This document shows positions 35,105 through 45,830 of a stretch of DNA of 64,000 nt, in pieces. Each line of letters begins with the position of its first letter. The stretch's first letter is position 1. The DNA lies in contig MU008203.1 of the NCBI GenBank assembly GCA_010909165.1, positions 124,001-188,000 on the forward strand, written 5' to 3'. Below the pieces are notes generated by a model. It was not told where the DNA came from and made no database searches. It saw nothing but the letters and a program-made list of their open reading frames with translations. This stretch comes from Anthoceros angustus. Taxonomy: Eukaryota > Streptophyta > Anthocerotopsida > Anthocerotales > Anthocerotaceae. Made by a program: the position numbers and the translations under genes.

Positions 35105-36816
35105 ATGGAGGACAGGTACTTCAGGCTCCTCTCCTGAATGATGGCTAGCTTTGGGCGGCCGTTCTTTCTGCTCGGCTTGAAGCTGATCCGTGTTGAGACA
35201 TGTTCTGTGTAGATTCAACACTCCCCACACGGCTGCAATCGAGGTGGATGTTTTAGGGCACAGTCTTCACATTGTTCAGGTTGGGAACACAAGTTTGTCG
35301 GAGTTGTGGCTGCTATGTATGGCAGAATTGGTTGTAATTTTGTGGAGGGAACGCAGGATCCTAATTCTAAGCACCTGGGTACGACAGTGTGGGATTCTTC
35401 AGTGGTGTTCGTCAAGTTTCTGGTGTGTGGGCCACCCTAGTCATGGTTGCAGACATCCGTGGTAGCTGGGATTGATGAGGCTCTTGATGCTGTGCAGGAG
35501 AAGAACAGCAGGAAGGGGGAGTTCAGTCGTGCCAACATGACAGGGAAGAGAGTAATCGAACTTGGTGCTGGGTGTGGCCTAGCGGGACTTGGTGAGAAGG
35601 CTCTATCATAAGAGGAATACTATGCCACATGTGCAAAAGCTTCGGCCTGTGCAACTGAGAGACAAGAACCTCGATTGCTGTCAGGCATGGCTCTGCTAGG
35701 ATGCGACGTGGTGGTCACAGACCAGGTGGATGTACTACCTCTTCTTCTCAGAAACAGCGAGCGGAATTTGGCTCGAGCCAAGTACACGGCTTCTGAAAGT
35801 TCCTTCTCAGGTCTATCAACTGCAAACCGTCAAGCTCATGGCACTAGTTCCATAAGTGCACATTTGCATCTTCAGGACTCATCAGGAATTTTAGTTATCT
35901 GTGCAGGGCCTGTTGGATCGGTGGAAGTAGCAGAGCTGGATTGGGGAAACGAGCTTCAGATCGCTGCTGTCAACCCCCCATTCGACTTCATCATTGGCAC
36001 CGACGTTGTGAGAACACCTGTCTAATAAGCCTCTTCTACTAGCAGCAGCCGCAACCATGTATGTCACTAGTCTGCAGGAAGTTGTTCCTTAAAGATGTTT
36101 CAGGGCAGGCGGTACCGAAGGCAATGCTAACTGATCTCTGAATGCACACAGGTATACAAAGAACACTTGCTAGAACCTCTTTTCAAGACAGTCGATTTGC
36201 TATCGGGACCGAAAACCAAAGTCATTGTAAGCTTGATTCTTTTCGAAGAAAGTGATCTGATTGCTATATGTTCGTAGCTCATCTCTCACTCTTTCCTGGT
36301 TCCTCGCAGCTGGCTTACGAATTTCGTGCAAGTGACGTGAAAGAGAAGCTGGACAGACTTCTGAAGGAGAGGTTTTCTGTGAAGAAAGTCCAACGATCTA
36401 AGGTGAAACCTACTAAAATGCTCGTGATTGTTGTAGCCTGTAAAACCAATGCAATGCATACTTTCTGTGCAGATGGACAGCAAATATCAACATGCCAATA
36501 TCGAGCTGTACATCCTCGTCCCGCTGCCTGAGCAGGTAATCTATAAACTACTTTCGAAGGATGAGTATTCCGTAAAGTCACTGCATACTTTGCAGCATTA
36601 CGAACTTACCCACCTTTGTAGCAGGAAGTTGTAGCCGGGAGGTCAGCAGCTGCTTCTCTTCAAGCTGATTCTTGCTGTCCTATTGAATCGGACTCTGACG
36701 AACCTGTTACAGCACGTGGAATTGGGAGCCAGTGGGAGTCTCGCAGGATGGGAGCTTCTGCTGCACGGCTGCTGGCCTGTATTGAGGTCCCAGCCACGGA
36801 CACAGCTCATGATTGA
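35105..36816 (+). CDS. METTL21-type protein lysine methyltransferase, nine exons
   Basis: Exons 35105-35115, 35213-35279, 35357-35422, 35498-35591, 35685-36007, 36152-36226, 36310-36402, 36473-36535 and 36625-36816; every phase closes, giving 327 residues. The 11-base first exon (ATGGAGGACAG|GTACTT) is placed by phase and by homology of the resulting start, MEDR followed by FNTPHTAAIEVDVLGHSLHI, to plant homologues. Seven-beta-strand SAM-dependent fold: HLGTTVWDSSVVFVKFL, motif I VIELGAGCGLAGLG (about 67-80), post-I VVVTDQ, and the family signature NPPFDFIIGTDVVYKEHLL. This is the METTL21/Methyltransf_16 group that methylates lysines in chaperones, VCP or eEF1A; the exact substrate cannot be read from sequence. 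A long insert (about 110-160) and a Ser/Ala-rich tail are extra. Confidence 0.93.
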
Positions 36817-37371
36817 GCACAATTAATAAGCAAAAACTTAGTAATGAATCGTATTTCTCGTATATTAGTGTCAGTGTTTAAGACGTAGACAACTTGTTCT
36901 GTTATCAGGTGTCAAAACTTAGTCGAGTCATTCTACGCGACGTGCGCGTCTCTGTTTCAAAGGTGCATCACACCCTTCACCAGTCTCTAGTCACAGCGGA
37001 CAGGAGAATTCCAGGTTCGAGATGCCTGAGATATGACCTTCGTCTGTGTCCATGGCTCCCTGCTCTCCCGTTTCATGTCATCTGGATTTCAACATGTAGG
37101 GCATCCTTGGGTCTGGGAGACCACCCAAACCCAAGTCTACAGGCAGTTTGAACACTCGCTTTACCTCAAGGCTCAGGTATAGTCAGGTCCGTGAACATCT
37201 ACCTGGGTTCCAGCGTAGTCAAGCTTAGTCTCTATCCACAAGGAGGCTGGCGGGAGAGGGGACTTCAGTCACAGAGAACAAGGCCACTCGGCAGTTTGGA
37301 TGGTTTCTTACCTTCGAAGCCCTTCATTTACGTGAAGTTGGACGCCGGAGAACAGTGCCTGAACGGGAGGT
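36817..37371. other. Intergenic
   Basis: 3' UTR of the methyltransferase gene, then unrecognised sequence with short frames. Confidence 0.4.
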
Positions 37372-37480
37372 TAGGCCAGGGTGTGGCGATGGAGCAGCCA
37401 GGCCAGGGTGTGGTGATGGAGCAGCCAGGCCAGGGTGTGGCGATGGAGCAGCCAGGCCAGGGTGTGGCGATGAAGCAGGG
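37372..37480 (+). repeat. 27 bp minisatellite, four units
   Basis: Four nearly perfect copies of a unit beginning GGCCAGGGTGTGGCGATGGA. The period is a multiple of three and the plus strand would encode repeating GVAMEQPGQ within an open frame of 143 codons (37191-37622). That frame has no other recognisable content, so I list it as a minisatellite rather than a gene. Confidence 0.9.
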
Positions 37481-37917
37481 TCTTTTTACAGGAGCCAACA
37501 GTTCAGAATGCCGGTTAGTTCATCGCATAGCTTCTAATCAAACCCTACTGACGCCCAACAAAGAGACCGAAATACGCACAAGAGACCGGCAGAGAGAGTT
37601 AAAAGGTCAAGATCATTCCTAAAACGACACGTCATCTGCCATGACTGAATGTACAGCATATACACCATACCAAAACTCCTACGTTAGAGTGCATCCCTAC
37701 GTTAGTACGCTGAAGTACAAGGGACTATAATAAGAACCATAGCTGCAAGGGCGCTGTGTGTCAGCTTGTCTACAGCAACGCACCCTGAGGTGCCTTCATC
37801 AAACAGGATGGTCAAAAAAGAGTACGACCAATGCATACAGAGCTCTACTCTTGCTACCTAACAGTTGAACCAGCCTAGCTTGGAAGTATGCCGGTATCCC
37901 ACCCGATTTTCCCAGAC

Positions 37918-38763
37918 TCAGTTCGGAACCGTCTGTACAATCTGCTGGAACAATCTCTGCTTTTTTAATCTGGTAGAGGTCATCAGCATCTTTCTCTTAC
38001 CCTGTACTGGAGGCACAGCTGCTGAAGGTGGTACCCAAGATGAAGAGGAGGAGAGGCCCGAGCCGGATGGCTGCGTCTCGAGGGGAGCCATGTCTAAAAC
38101 CTTGCCCAATTCCACGCTGTCGGCCGACAAGTTGCCGGTTCTCATTAGATAAGAAGCTGCATCCTCATCATCTTCAAGACCCGCCGAAGCCAACTCCTGG
38201 GAAATAGATGACGAGGACTCCCACGATCCTGCCCTAACGAAAAAGGACATGGCATCCTCCTCATCCCCGACAGCAAGAGGTTGGTTATTCTCATCCCGTG
38301 CCGCTCCATTACCAGTTCCATCAGCCTGACCCAGCCCACCCTCACTCAAAGATGACCTCAGCTGCTGAACCATTTCTTCATCGTAGATTCCCTGCGTCCG
38401 CGCAATGTACGCCACGAAGTCCTCATCCTTATTGGGCGGCGTCACCCCCGTAATGCCGGAGCTCGCATACCCTCCAGCCAGCAACGCCTCAAAATCCTCA
38501 ACATCGAACTGGCTGCTCCCCTCCATATCCCCGCTGCACGCCCGTTTAGTCTCCTTCCCACTCCCAGAAGAGGACGCCGAAGGCTGGCTCACCGCCGCAG
38601 ACGAATCCGACGACGCCGGCCCCGCACCCCGACTAGCACTGGCCGAAGACGAGGGATCCCCAACCACATACAGCCCCCCATTCCCATTCCCATTCCCAAC
38701 CCCAGCCCCGGGCCGGATAGAAAATGAAGTCAGGGCTCCTAGCACCTCGTCGGATGCCTCCAT
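37918..38763 (-). CDS. Unknown Ser-rich acidic protein with a threefold motif
   Basis: Open frame of 337 codons from 38931. The in-frame ATG at 38763 (MEASDEVLGALTSF) is preferred because upstream codons are Gly/Arg-rich leader-like sequence, giving 281 residues. I do not recognise it. Residues 20-75 are Gly/Ser-rich and include a GNGNGN run. Three related acidic-aromatic segments follow: DEDFVAYIARTQGIYDEEM (113-131), EEDAMSFFVRAGSWES (168-183) and DEDAASYLMRTGNLSADSV (199-217), each D/E-E-D, an aromatic, then R-T/A-G/Q. A strong donor (ACAGG|GTAAGA, exon end 38001) lies 27 codons before the stop, so the true C-terminus may come from a further exon that I could not place. Confidence 0.55.
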   Translation of the reverse strand: MEASDEVLGALTSFSIRPGAGVGNGNGNGGLYVVGDPSSSASASRGAGPASSDSSAAVSQPSASSSGSGKETKRACSGDMEGSSQFDVEDFEALLAGGYASSGITGVTPPNKDEDFVAYIARTQGIYDEEMVQQLRSSLSEGGLGQADGTGNGAARDENNQPLAVGDEEDAMSFFVRAGSWESSSSISQELASAGLEDDEDAASYLMRTGNLSADSVELGKVLDMAPLETQPSGSGLSSSSSWVPPSAAVPPVQGKRKMLMTSTRLKKQRLFQQIVQTVPN

Positions 38764-38931
38764 CCCTAATCTCCCTCCACCACCAACGCCCTCCCAGCGC
38801 CTCCTCCCAGCCAAGCTCCCTCCGGCACAGCACCTCCTCACCGCACCGACGTCCCCAGCCTCGGCGCCATCAACAAACTGGCAACCCTCTGTCACCTTCA
38901 CCGCCAGCCTCCATGGCCCCCTACAACACAC

Positions 38932-40108
38932 GACGCAAAACCGTACTATACATTACGCCGTAAACCTCAATCACACCGCACCATCTCACACATTCAACCT
39001 CCACAATCCAATCCCCTCCAAACCTCCAAACCTAAACAACTCGCATTAGCCATCATCCTGGCCACCGCACCCCAAGAAACCAAGAAACAACCCCCTACTC
39101 CACACAACAAGCACAAGCAGCCACAGCCGAGCCCTACCCTGCGCTTCCCGCGCAGGCGGGCGTGAAAGACTAAACGAATCGTGTCGGCCTCGCCAGACTC
39201 ACCTCCTCCTCAGCCGACCGGCATCTCCACGACCTTCCGCCGCCGGCGGCGGGCAGCACACAGCCGCACGCTCTCACGAATCCTCCCTTCCAGGAAAGCG
39301 CGCAGGGATCAGGGCCGGCTCGCTCCGGGCGAGAGTCACCCGGCGACGGCAGACAACCAGGCTGCGTCTGAGGCTGAGGCTGCGGCAGCTCGCGCGAGGC
39401 CCAGCTATAGGTTCGGCCCCGGAACCCGGGCCGCAATTTATAGGCGGCGGCCCGCCACCCTCCAGACCAACCCAGCCTGGTCTGGGCCTTCCAGGCCACG
39501 GCGAAACCCCCCGAGCCTACCCGGCGCAACTCGGCCGAGCGGCGATACCCGCTCCGCCTTTACGGCGACATTGATTCGTTCGTCCAGACTGGGGCTGCAG
39601 TCGGCGACCGGGGGGCCCGGCCGCAGTCACGTGACTGGGCGTGCAAGCGTGGCAGCGGGCTTTACCTGGCGCCGCGCGGCGGGCCGTGAACTTCCCACGC
39701 CAGCGCTCTCGCTGGAGCTCCAGCGCCAGGCAGGCGCCGGTTGACGCGACTAGCCCGGTTGTTGCATCCTGTCCTGACCGGTCGTTTGTGGCAGTATATT
39801 CCAAACTCGCGTCGCCCACAAACCCCGACCGTACGGCCAGGCTCGGGCTTCCGAGCCACACACAGGTTTAGGCCGGCTCTTCCCGGCGATACTTTCGATA
39901 CTTCAAACCTTGAACGTTGGAAAACAGTTTGGCAGGAAACCAAACAAAGGGATGCGGGATGCGAAGGGAAGGGAAGGGAAGGGAAAGGGAGGGAAGGGAA
40001 GGGAAAGGAAGGGAGTAGTGAAAATAACGAGAAACCGTTATGGATAGCATATGCTAGCTCTTTCATCGTGTGGCTGTGGCGCGCCGCTAATGAGCGTGGA
40101 AGCGGACA
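38932..40108. other. GC-rich region and purine microsatellite
   Basis: Upstream of the Ser-rich gene and downstream of CFAP36. 39170-39900 is about two-thirds GC with open frames on both strands that match nothing I know; most likely a CpG-rich promoter. At 39963-40017 the plus strand is a GGGAA/GGGAAA polypurine microsatellite. Confidence 0.5.
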
Positions 40109-42860
40109 TCACGCTAAGGATAACAAATCCATGGAGCTGCTCAGCTCTTTGTTAGCGAGCTCCTCTTTGAGCGACCGGGCCAGTTCCTTTCTCAGAGCCT
40201 CCCTTTTCCTGTTGGCCTGCAAAAGCGAAGTCGGCGGTGTCGGGAGGCCGGAATGTGGAGGCTAGGTGGAAAGGGGTGATGGGCTGTGAAAGCACTTGTT
40301 ACCTCTATGTCTTCAGGGCAAGGTTTGGCAAATAGTTTTGTGCGGTGCATAGATGGCGTGAGCCGCAAGTTGTCCTTGTCGCCTTCCAGGCCAGCCACCT
40401 TCTTCTCTCTCATGGCTGCCTCATCAAATTCTTACTATCACTTTACATGGACTCTCTCAAGACAAGCAATCCATTCCACTATGGGAAGCTATGCTTCAGA
40501 TTAGAATTTACCTTTTTTCTGGGCAATAATTCTATCCCTCTGTTTCTTCAGATATTGCCGACGAGTTATAACTCTGAGACTGTTCTCCTGCATGCATTAC
40601 AGATTAACTTATTAGGTTGTTATCTTTTTACTGTAGATTAAGATAATTCAAAGGGTGTATATTATTACCTGTGACTCTATATCTTGTGTAAGCCAGGGAT
40701 ATTCTATTGTTGTACTTGCAGCACTGTGCATACCCACAAAATTGATTGTGAACACAGACTTTAAGTATTGAACCATGACTAAATCATGAAGTAAGTGTCA
40801 AAATGAGTACAAGAATGTACACTTGATAAGCAATTTTACTTTGCTTCAATTGTTGTGATATCATGGGCTTCTTCAATAAGCTCTATATTTTCTCTTCGAC
40901 AACAAAATTCTCCATTGCCACACAATCCGGGCTCCTCTCGGCCACAATCCCTATTGTACACAAAATGCAGCATGAGTGGATTTGATAGGTATCAGTTGAA
41001 AGAAACCTCATATAATCGAGATCATTTTACTTTATCTTTCTCCTTGTAAGTTGTTCTGGAGCTTCAATGATGTTGTCTGGTTCTTTTTCTAGTTCTTCGG
41101 CTTTTTCATCAATTTCTTCAAGTTCTGTTTGTTCAGCACAATAATCTGTGCTGAATTTGTTAACTGTAGCCTTACACCCCATCCTAGGTGGGGTGGAGTT
41201 TTCTTCTACATCAGGATCAATGACAATTGTTAGTAGTTTTTTGTTTGATTTCAATTGAGGTTCGTTTGGACTCAACTCCCTTGAGATGTCACCTAAACTC
41301 TTAGGCCTCACTTCTATGTTCCTATAAGTAGTTATAGGAATGATTGGTTCAGATCTATTTGATTCGAGTAGGCATTGTCCTTCGTTTAGATCACATGAAC
41401 AATATTCTAATGCACATCCTTCGGCCATACAATTCGTTGAAAATTTTCTACATCGAATACCATTCATGCAACATTTATTGTTCCCATGTGGAGCGATTAT
41501 GGTATTTTGTCCCTGTTGCGAACTAGAAGTGGATCCACTCACTTCTTGGCCTAACTTTTTACGTTCCTCGTCACTTGCAATTGACCTATATTTTGAAATT
41601 GTAATTATGTCACAGAAAATGGTAATATGCTATGGTTTAAATAAAATACTTGGACTCTTATGCAACTTACAAATTGATTGCTGTCTCTAATTGAGCTTGT
41701 TCTGCATCTTTTACCTAGAGATCACCCATTACAAGAAGTTAAAATAATTTATAAATAATTCATTGAGTTTTTGATAGATTTCTAGTCTATGAAGATATCT
41801 CACAAACCTTATTTTGCTCTTCAAATGTGCGAAGAGACAAATAGATAGCTTTATCAAATTCACTTTTTTGGGCTTCACTCAATTCTACATAGTTTTACAA
41901 TAAAACCCTGTGTTCAAAGTTAGTTCAAGAAATAAGGTTGTACATGTAGAAAAATGCTATGATCCGCTTGCAAGAAAATTTCTTATCCTACCCCGATGCA
42001 AATCCTTTTCAAATAAATATTCCTCCTTCGATAGACGTAAAACCTCTTCCAACTCCCTAGCATGTAATCGTGGATTTTGCAAAGCATGGATGGTTGCGAT
42101 TGCATTATCAATTGCGTACTTTGATCTATCTCCATGTAATCGCTCAAGTTGTTCAAGAGCTAATACTTGATTTAAAAGTTGAGCATTTCTTTTTATCATC
42201 ATTTCCTATTGTGAGCCATATGTCATTATGCAATTGAGATTATGTGTGAAATGTACATTCAGTGTCAGAATTAAATATTGTAGTACCTTAAATAAAACAA
42301 AATCTTCCACTGTTAGAATGGATGTTACAACTATACTATAAAAATCCAGCTGTAATTGTCTGCATGTACAAATTTGGTTATTCTTGCACATTGCATTTTC
42401 TTCATTTTAAAACAAAACTCACGAAGTTATTTTTAGACAAGAGGAGACATTACCTTGCAAGCATTTCAACAAATTGATGTATTGGAACTCCTAAATGAGT
42501 AACAAAGTCACATATGAGGCCATCAACTAACTGCTTGAAGTTTTCATGAGCCTAACCAAAAACAAAAGCATATGCACATTGTGTGAAGATATTTCTGACC
42601 AGTCCATTTATCCAAATACTTGCGATACATTTGAGAACGACATAATATGAAATGGACGGATGAAAAATAAGAAAGCTGATACTTACAATATTATACTCAG
42701 GCTTGTTTTCTTCAGAACTATCAAACATGCTGCAATTTTCGTCTATGAAATTTAAGAGTGGTAATGAATATGTAGGACTATGCAAGAATTTATGCACTGC
42801 AATTTCCATGGATTGTGTATTTTCATCATTTTGTAAGGCTCTCTCTATATCTTTATCCAT
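40109..42860 (-). CDS. CFAP36: CFAP36-like flagellar protein (BART domain), twelve exons
   Basis: Exons 42860-42687, 42551-42454, 42359-42287, 42205-41992, 41884-41808, 41714-41671, 41585-41031, 40950-40840, 40723-40669, 40587-40512, 40430-40303 and 40216-40109; phases close, giving 570 residues. The N-terminal BART-like domain (FLHSPTYSLPLLNFIDENC, FDSSEENKPEY, AHENFKQLVDGLICDFVTHL, VEDFVLFK, EMMIKRN) aligns along its length with animal CFAP36/CCDC104. LEEVLRLSKEEYLFEKD, RRQYLKKQRDRIIAQKK and the closing RKREALRKELARSLKEEL match its central and C-terminal helices. In animals it sits in cilia and interacts with ARL3. In plants the natural site is the flagellated sperm, so expression in antheridia is expected. 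Unusual: exons 7-8 add about 200 Cys-containing residues (KCCMNGIRCRKFSTNCMAEG, LCGNGEFCCRRE) absent from the animal proteins as I know them. Confidence 0.88.
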
Positions 42861-43225
42861 ATTATTGGGATTCTTACCGGAAGCAACTAGCTCACGCTTT
42901 AAGGCTAGAGATGGATCTAAAAGCATTATGCTTTTCAGATAATAAGCAACCCTAGAGAGAGAACATTGCATTCCCTACATTTTCGGATAAATATAAATGC
43001 TACTGATTAACCTCATTAGGTGTCAAGGAGCCCATTTGTCCCCCCAAGAGTGGTGAGTGGTGCGCTCAAGGCAGCACATGGGTGCTTTTGCCTGGACATG
43101 GGCGCGGTTTGCTCAGATGGCCAGTCGACATCAGCCCTTGCCACGACAACAGGGTGTTTTTCTCCGGTGCCACCAACCGGTTGCCTTCCCCGACCACCAC
43201 CTATCTGTGAGACTCGGGAAGGACA
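42861..43225. other. Upstream region of the CFAP36-like gene
   Basis: The minus-strand frame stays open to 42971 and includes a CTCTCTCTAG acceptor and a TTCCG|GTAAGA donor, so a 5' UTR exon or small upstream coding exon is possible. No further content recognised. Confidence 0.3.
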
Positions 43226-43543
43226 TCATCTGAAACACGAAAGACCTTCCGAGCAGAATCTCCTACTCTCGACACACCCAGTTCCTCTCCAGCAGTAACT
43301 CTCCGGTACCATTGAGTTGTTGTCGGTTTCATCAAATCCGATCGTGACAAGCTCGTCCAGTCTGCAAGCCGTGAACGGAACTGCTACATCTTCAGCAGCT
43401 GTCTGACCCCAGAATTGTGATAGCGATGGCCTGGCTGAGCCCAGTGATTGGCAGTTCACACTACTCGGCAATTCTCCATAGAGCGACTGCCGTGATGCTG
43501 CAGCTCGTTTCTCCTTGGGACGCCTGGGTGGATAACGTAGCAA
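43226..43543 (-). other. Unassigned open frame, possibly one exon
   Basis: A 105-codon frame including FTACRLDELVTIGFDETDNN that reads like real protein, but no family is recognised, the start is uncertain and the flanks are closed. Could be a captured exon or chance. Confidence 0.25.
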
Positions 43544-43759
43544 CCACCCGAGCTGGGCCTCGCGGCTCTGGCCTGAACACGGAGGAAGGTGCGACCTCTA
43601 GTGCTCGCGCTCCCCACCCGCTCAAATAGAGACAACCTAGGGTTTACGCCATCTCCCCAGCCGTGAACTTGACAAGGAGAAAAAAAACTTTAAGAAGTGC
43701 ATTCCCTATCATACAAGATTGATTTACAGCCTACAAAGCCTTTATTAGAAATATGGTTT

Positions 43760-44305
43760 TTAATCCTCCAAACCTTTATTAGGCCACATATTAGGACAGA
43801 TGTCTTGAGGACCATTACCCAGAGGGAAAAACTCAAAGGTTAGGGCACATTGAGTTGCAGCCAATTTCCCCATCATCTTCATAGGACAGTACTTGTTCAA
43901 AAGTTTGATTCTCACATAAGTTAGACATCCATAGCAATCATCCTTTACGGTAGGGTAATATATATCACTGAGACCAAAACAATGAGCAGTAATTTGCATG
44001 AAAGACGTTTGAGATACATAGCGCACTGGCCATGCTTGAGATGCTAACTCAATTGCTTCTTGAGTATTAGATTTTATTTCCTGCCATGTGTACAATAAAA
44101 CAGACTTCTCACTGCATTCATGTTGATAGAGACTACGTCCTAGCCTTGGATTTTCTATTGGTGCTACAACTTTGGAAGAATGAAATTGGAAAACACATAT
44201 CAGAATTAAACAACAATAAAAATACGAAACTTTTGGGTAACAATGATCCATCAAATCCGTCACTTGGTGTCTTATCCACACTATTGTGGATCCACACTTA
44301 TCCAC
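43760..44305 (-). CDS. Hypothetical protein, 181 codons
   Basis: Open frame in AT-rich surroundings with protein-like composition (ENPRLGRSLYQHECSEK, LLYTWQEIKSNTQEAIELA, FEFFPLGNGPQDICPNMW) and a hydrophobic stretch near the start (FYCCLILICVFQF) that could be a signal anchor. I recognise no domain. The stop is followed by an AT-rich region; upstream sequence (44306-44850) is AT-rich and non-coding. It may be one exon of a longer gene. Confidence 0.35.
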   Translation of the reverse strand: MDKCGSTIVWIRHQVTDLMDHCYPKVSYFYCCLILICVFQFHSSKVVAPIENPRLGRSLYQHECSEKSVLLYTWQEIKSNTQEAIELASQAWPVRYVSQTSFMQITAHCFGLSDIYYPTVKDDCYGCLTYVRIKLLNKYCPMKMMGKLAATQCALTFEFFPLGNGPQDICPNMWPNKGLED

Positions 44306-44859
44306 ACTATATGGATAAATTGAAAAAAATAAAAATACACGGATTAAATAAAATGAACAGAAACGTTATTTTTTTTATATCAATAGACAAACATAATGAT
44401 CGCAAAATGATGTGGAGTTATGTTGATATATATTAATGAGTTTTTTTATTCCTCTAATAAAGCATAAAGATACAAAGTTAGTTGTCTGAAATATTCTTAA
44501 AAAAGTAAAATATTATCTTACAACAACTATGACCAGGTATATTCTTTAAGTACTTTTCAATAAATGACTACAATATTGAATGAAGTAAGTTTTAAATAAG
44601 TTTGCATATAATGCAACATTATTTGGATAAGATAACAAATTGCTGTACACCAGAGTTAATGAGGATGGCATTGCTGCTTGGGATCTTGCCATATGTTCTA
44701 TGAAAAACCTAAAGATCTCCCTTTATAATATTTTATATCTCACCAGACTGAGTTCTCTTATGCCAAATTGGATGTTGGAAGGCCTTTGATACCAGATGCG
44801 AGAGAAGGAGTTTCATGACATCTAGATATATTATATCCCGGTTGCTACCTTTAACTCAC
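44306..44859. other. AT-rich intergenic
   Basis: No gene. Contains TATCCACACTAT repeated around 44274-44310 and AT-rich runs. Confidence 0.4.
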
Positions 44860-45830
44860 CTAGAAAGCGCCTGGGTGTGTGGAACTTGTGATACCGGGAA
44901 ATTTGGTGGCTGGAACCAGGCATGCTGCTTGAAACATCTTCCATCCACGCTTGATCCAATTTTGTAGCACCATGATGGCCACGAAACGTGAGCAGAATGG
45001 CGCGAGAGTGACAACAAAACCCATCGCCCCGCCAATGAGCACTGCCGGAAGTGCCAGGCCAAGAGACTCTCCTGTTGCGCCCGGGGAGACAGCCTGCTGG
45101 AGGACAGCAAGTGTTGTTTCACAGGGGCATGCCGAGGAGGGGGTTATCGGCGAGCAGCCGGCAGATAGGGGTAGTCCACATAGCCATGGTTGCCTCCATA
45201 TCTGGAAACAGGGAAGGTTTTCAGGTCGATCCTTACTGCACACATTGTCGGGCATGGTATAAGATTGCGTGCGACATCTACATAAACGACTTTGTTGCGA
45301 GACGGAAAGAACTTGTCTGGTACGGGGAGACTAGGTGGCTTCCTCACAAGTCTACGGCAAAAACAGGAGAAGTAAGATTTGCGAAGTAAAAAGTCGAGCG
45401 TTCCCAACACGACAAGAGATAGTTGGATGAGCAGACTTTGCCGTGACATAAAATACGAAACACAACCATAGATACGGTTGTTGGTGAGCTGCATGCCCTG
45501 CAAGTGGTGATGTTGGCAATCGCATTGGGAGCCACACCAGCCAGTACAATGTTCCGCAAATTCAAGCTTCGCCGAAATGGTATTGCACCCAAGGAATTCG
45601 GGATGCGGCCCGTCAGCTGATCGTTCCCCAGAGCAAGTTGTTCCAGAGCGGCATATTTCCTAACCTGTCCGGTATGGCCCTTGTGAGTTTGTTGTCGGAT
45701 GAAAATCGCACCTTGGGGACTGAGCCCAGCGAGTCTGGATCAGACTCGCTGTCCGGTATCACTCGTTGGCAGATTGATTCCTTTGCTAAGTTGCATCTTC
45801 GAAGCCCTTTCATACCGGGTGTGGGGCACA
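44860..45830 (-). pseudogene. LRR receptor-like protein, C-terminal part, frame-broken
   Basis: From 45830 downwards the strand reads LRR pieces in shifting frames: SSDNKLTRAIPDRLG, then one base over YAALEQLALGNDQLTGRIPN, then QGMQLTNNRIYG. At 45255-44860 comes the capping segment LCGLPLSAGCSPITPSSAC followed by a membrane span (LALPAVLIGGAMGFVVTLAPF) and a basic juxtamembrane part. This is the order of a plant receptor-like protein without kinase: LRRs, cysteine cap, single span. At least two frameshifts make it a pseudogene. A further minus-strand LRR (FDLSSNGFSGAIPSALGD) lies at 47245-47350, beyond the segment at 45830-47200. Confidence 0.65.

Noticed and set aside
37191-37622. 143-codon frame with GVAMEQPGQ repeats as a gene
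   Set aside because: Only the 27 bp minisatellite is notable; the rest is unlike protein and no splice or promoter context supports it.
39170-39861. GC-rich frames on both strands
   Set aside because: Three or more frames are open together, translations are Arg/Pro/Gly-rich and no start, splice site or motif supports a gene.
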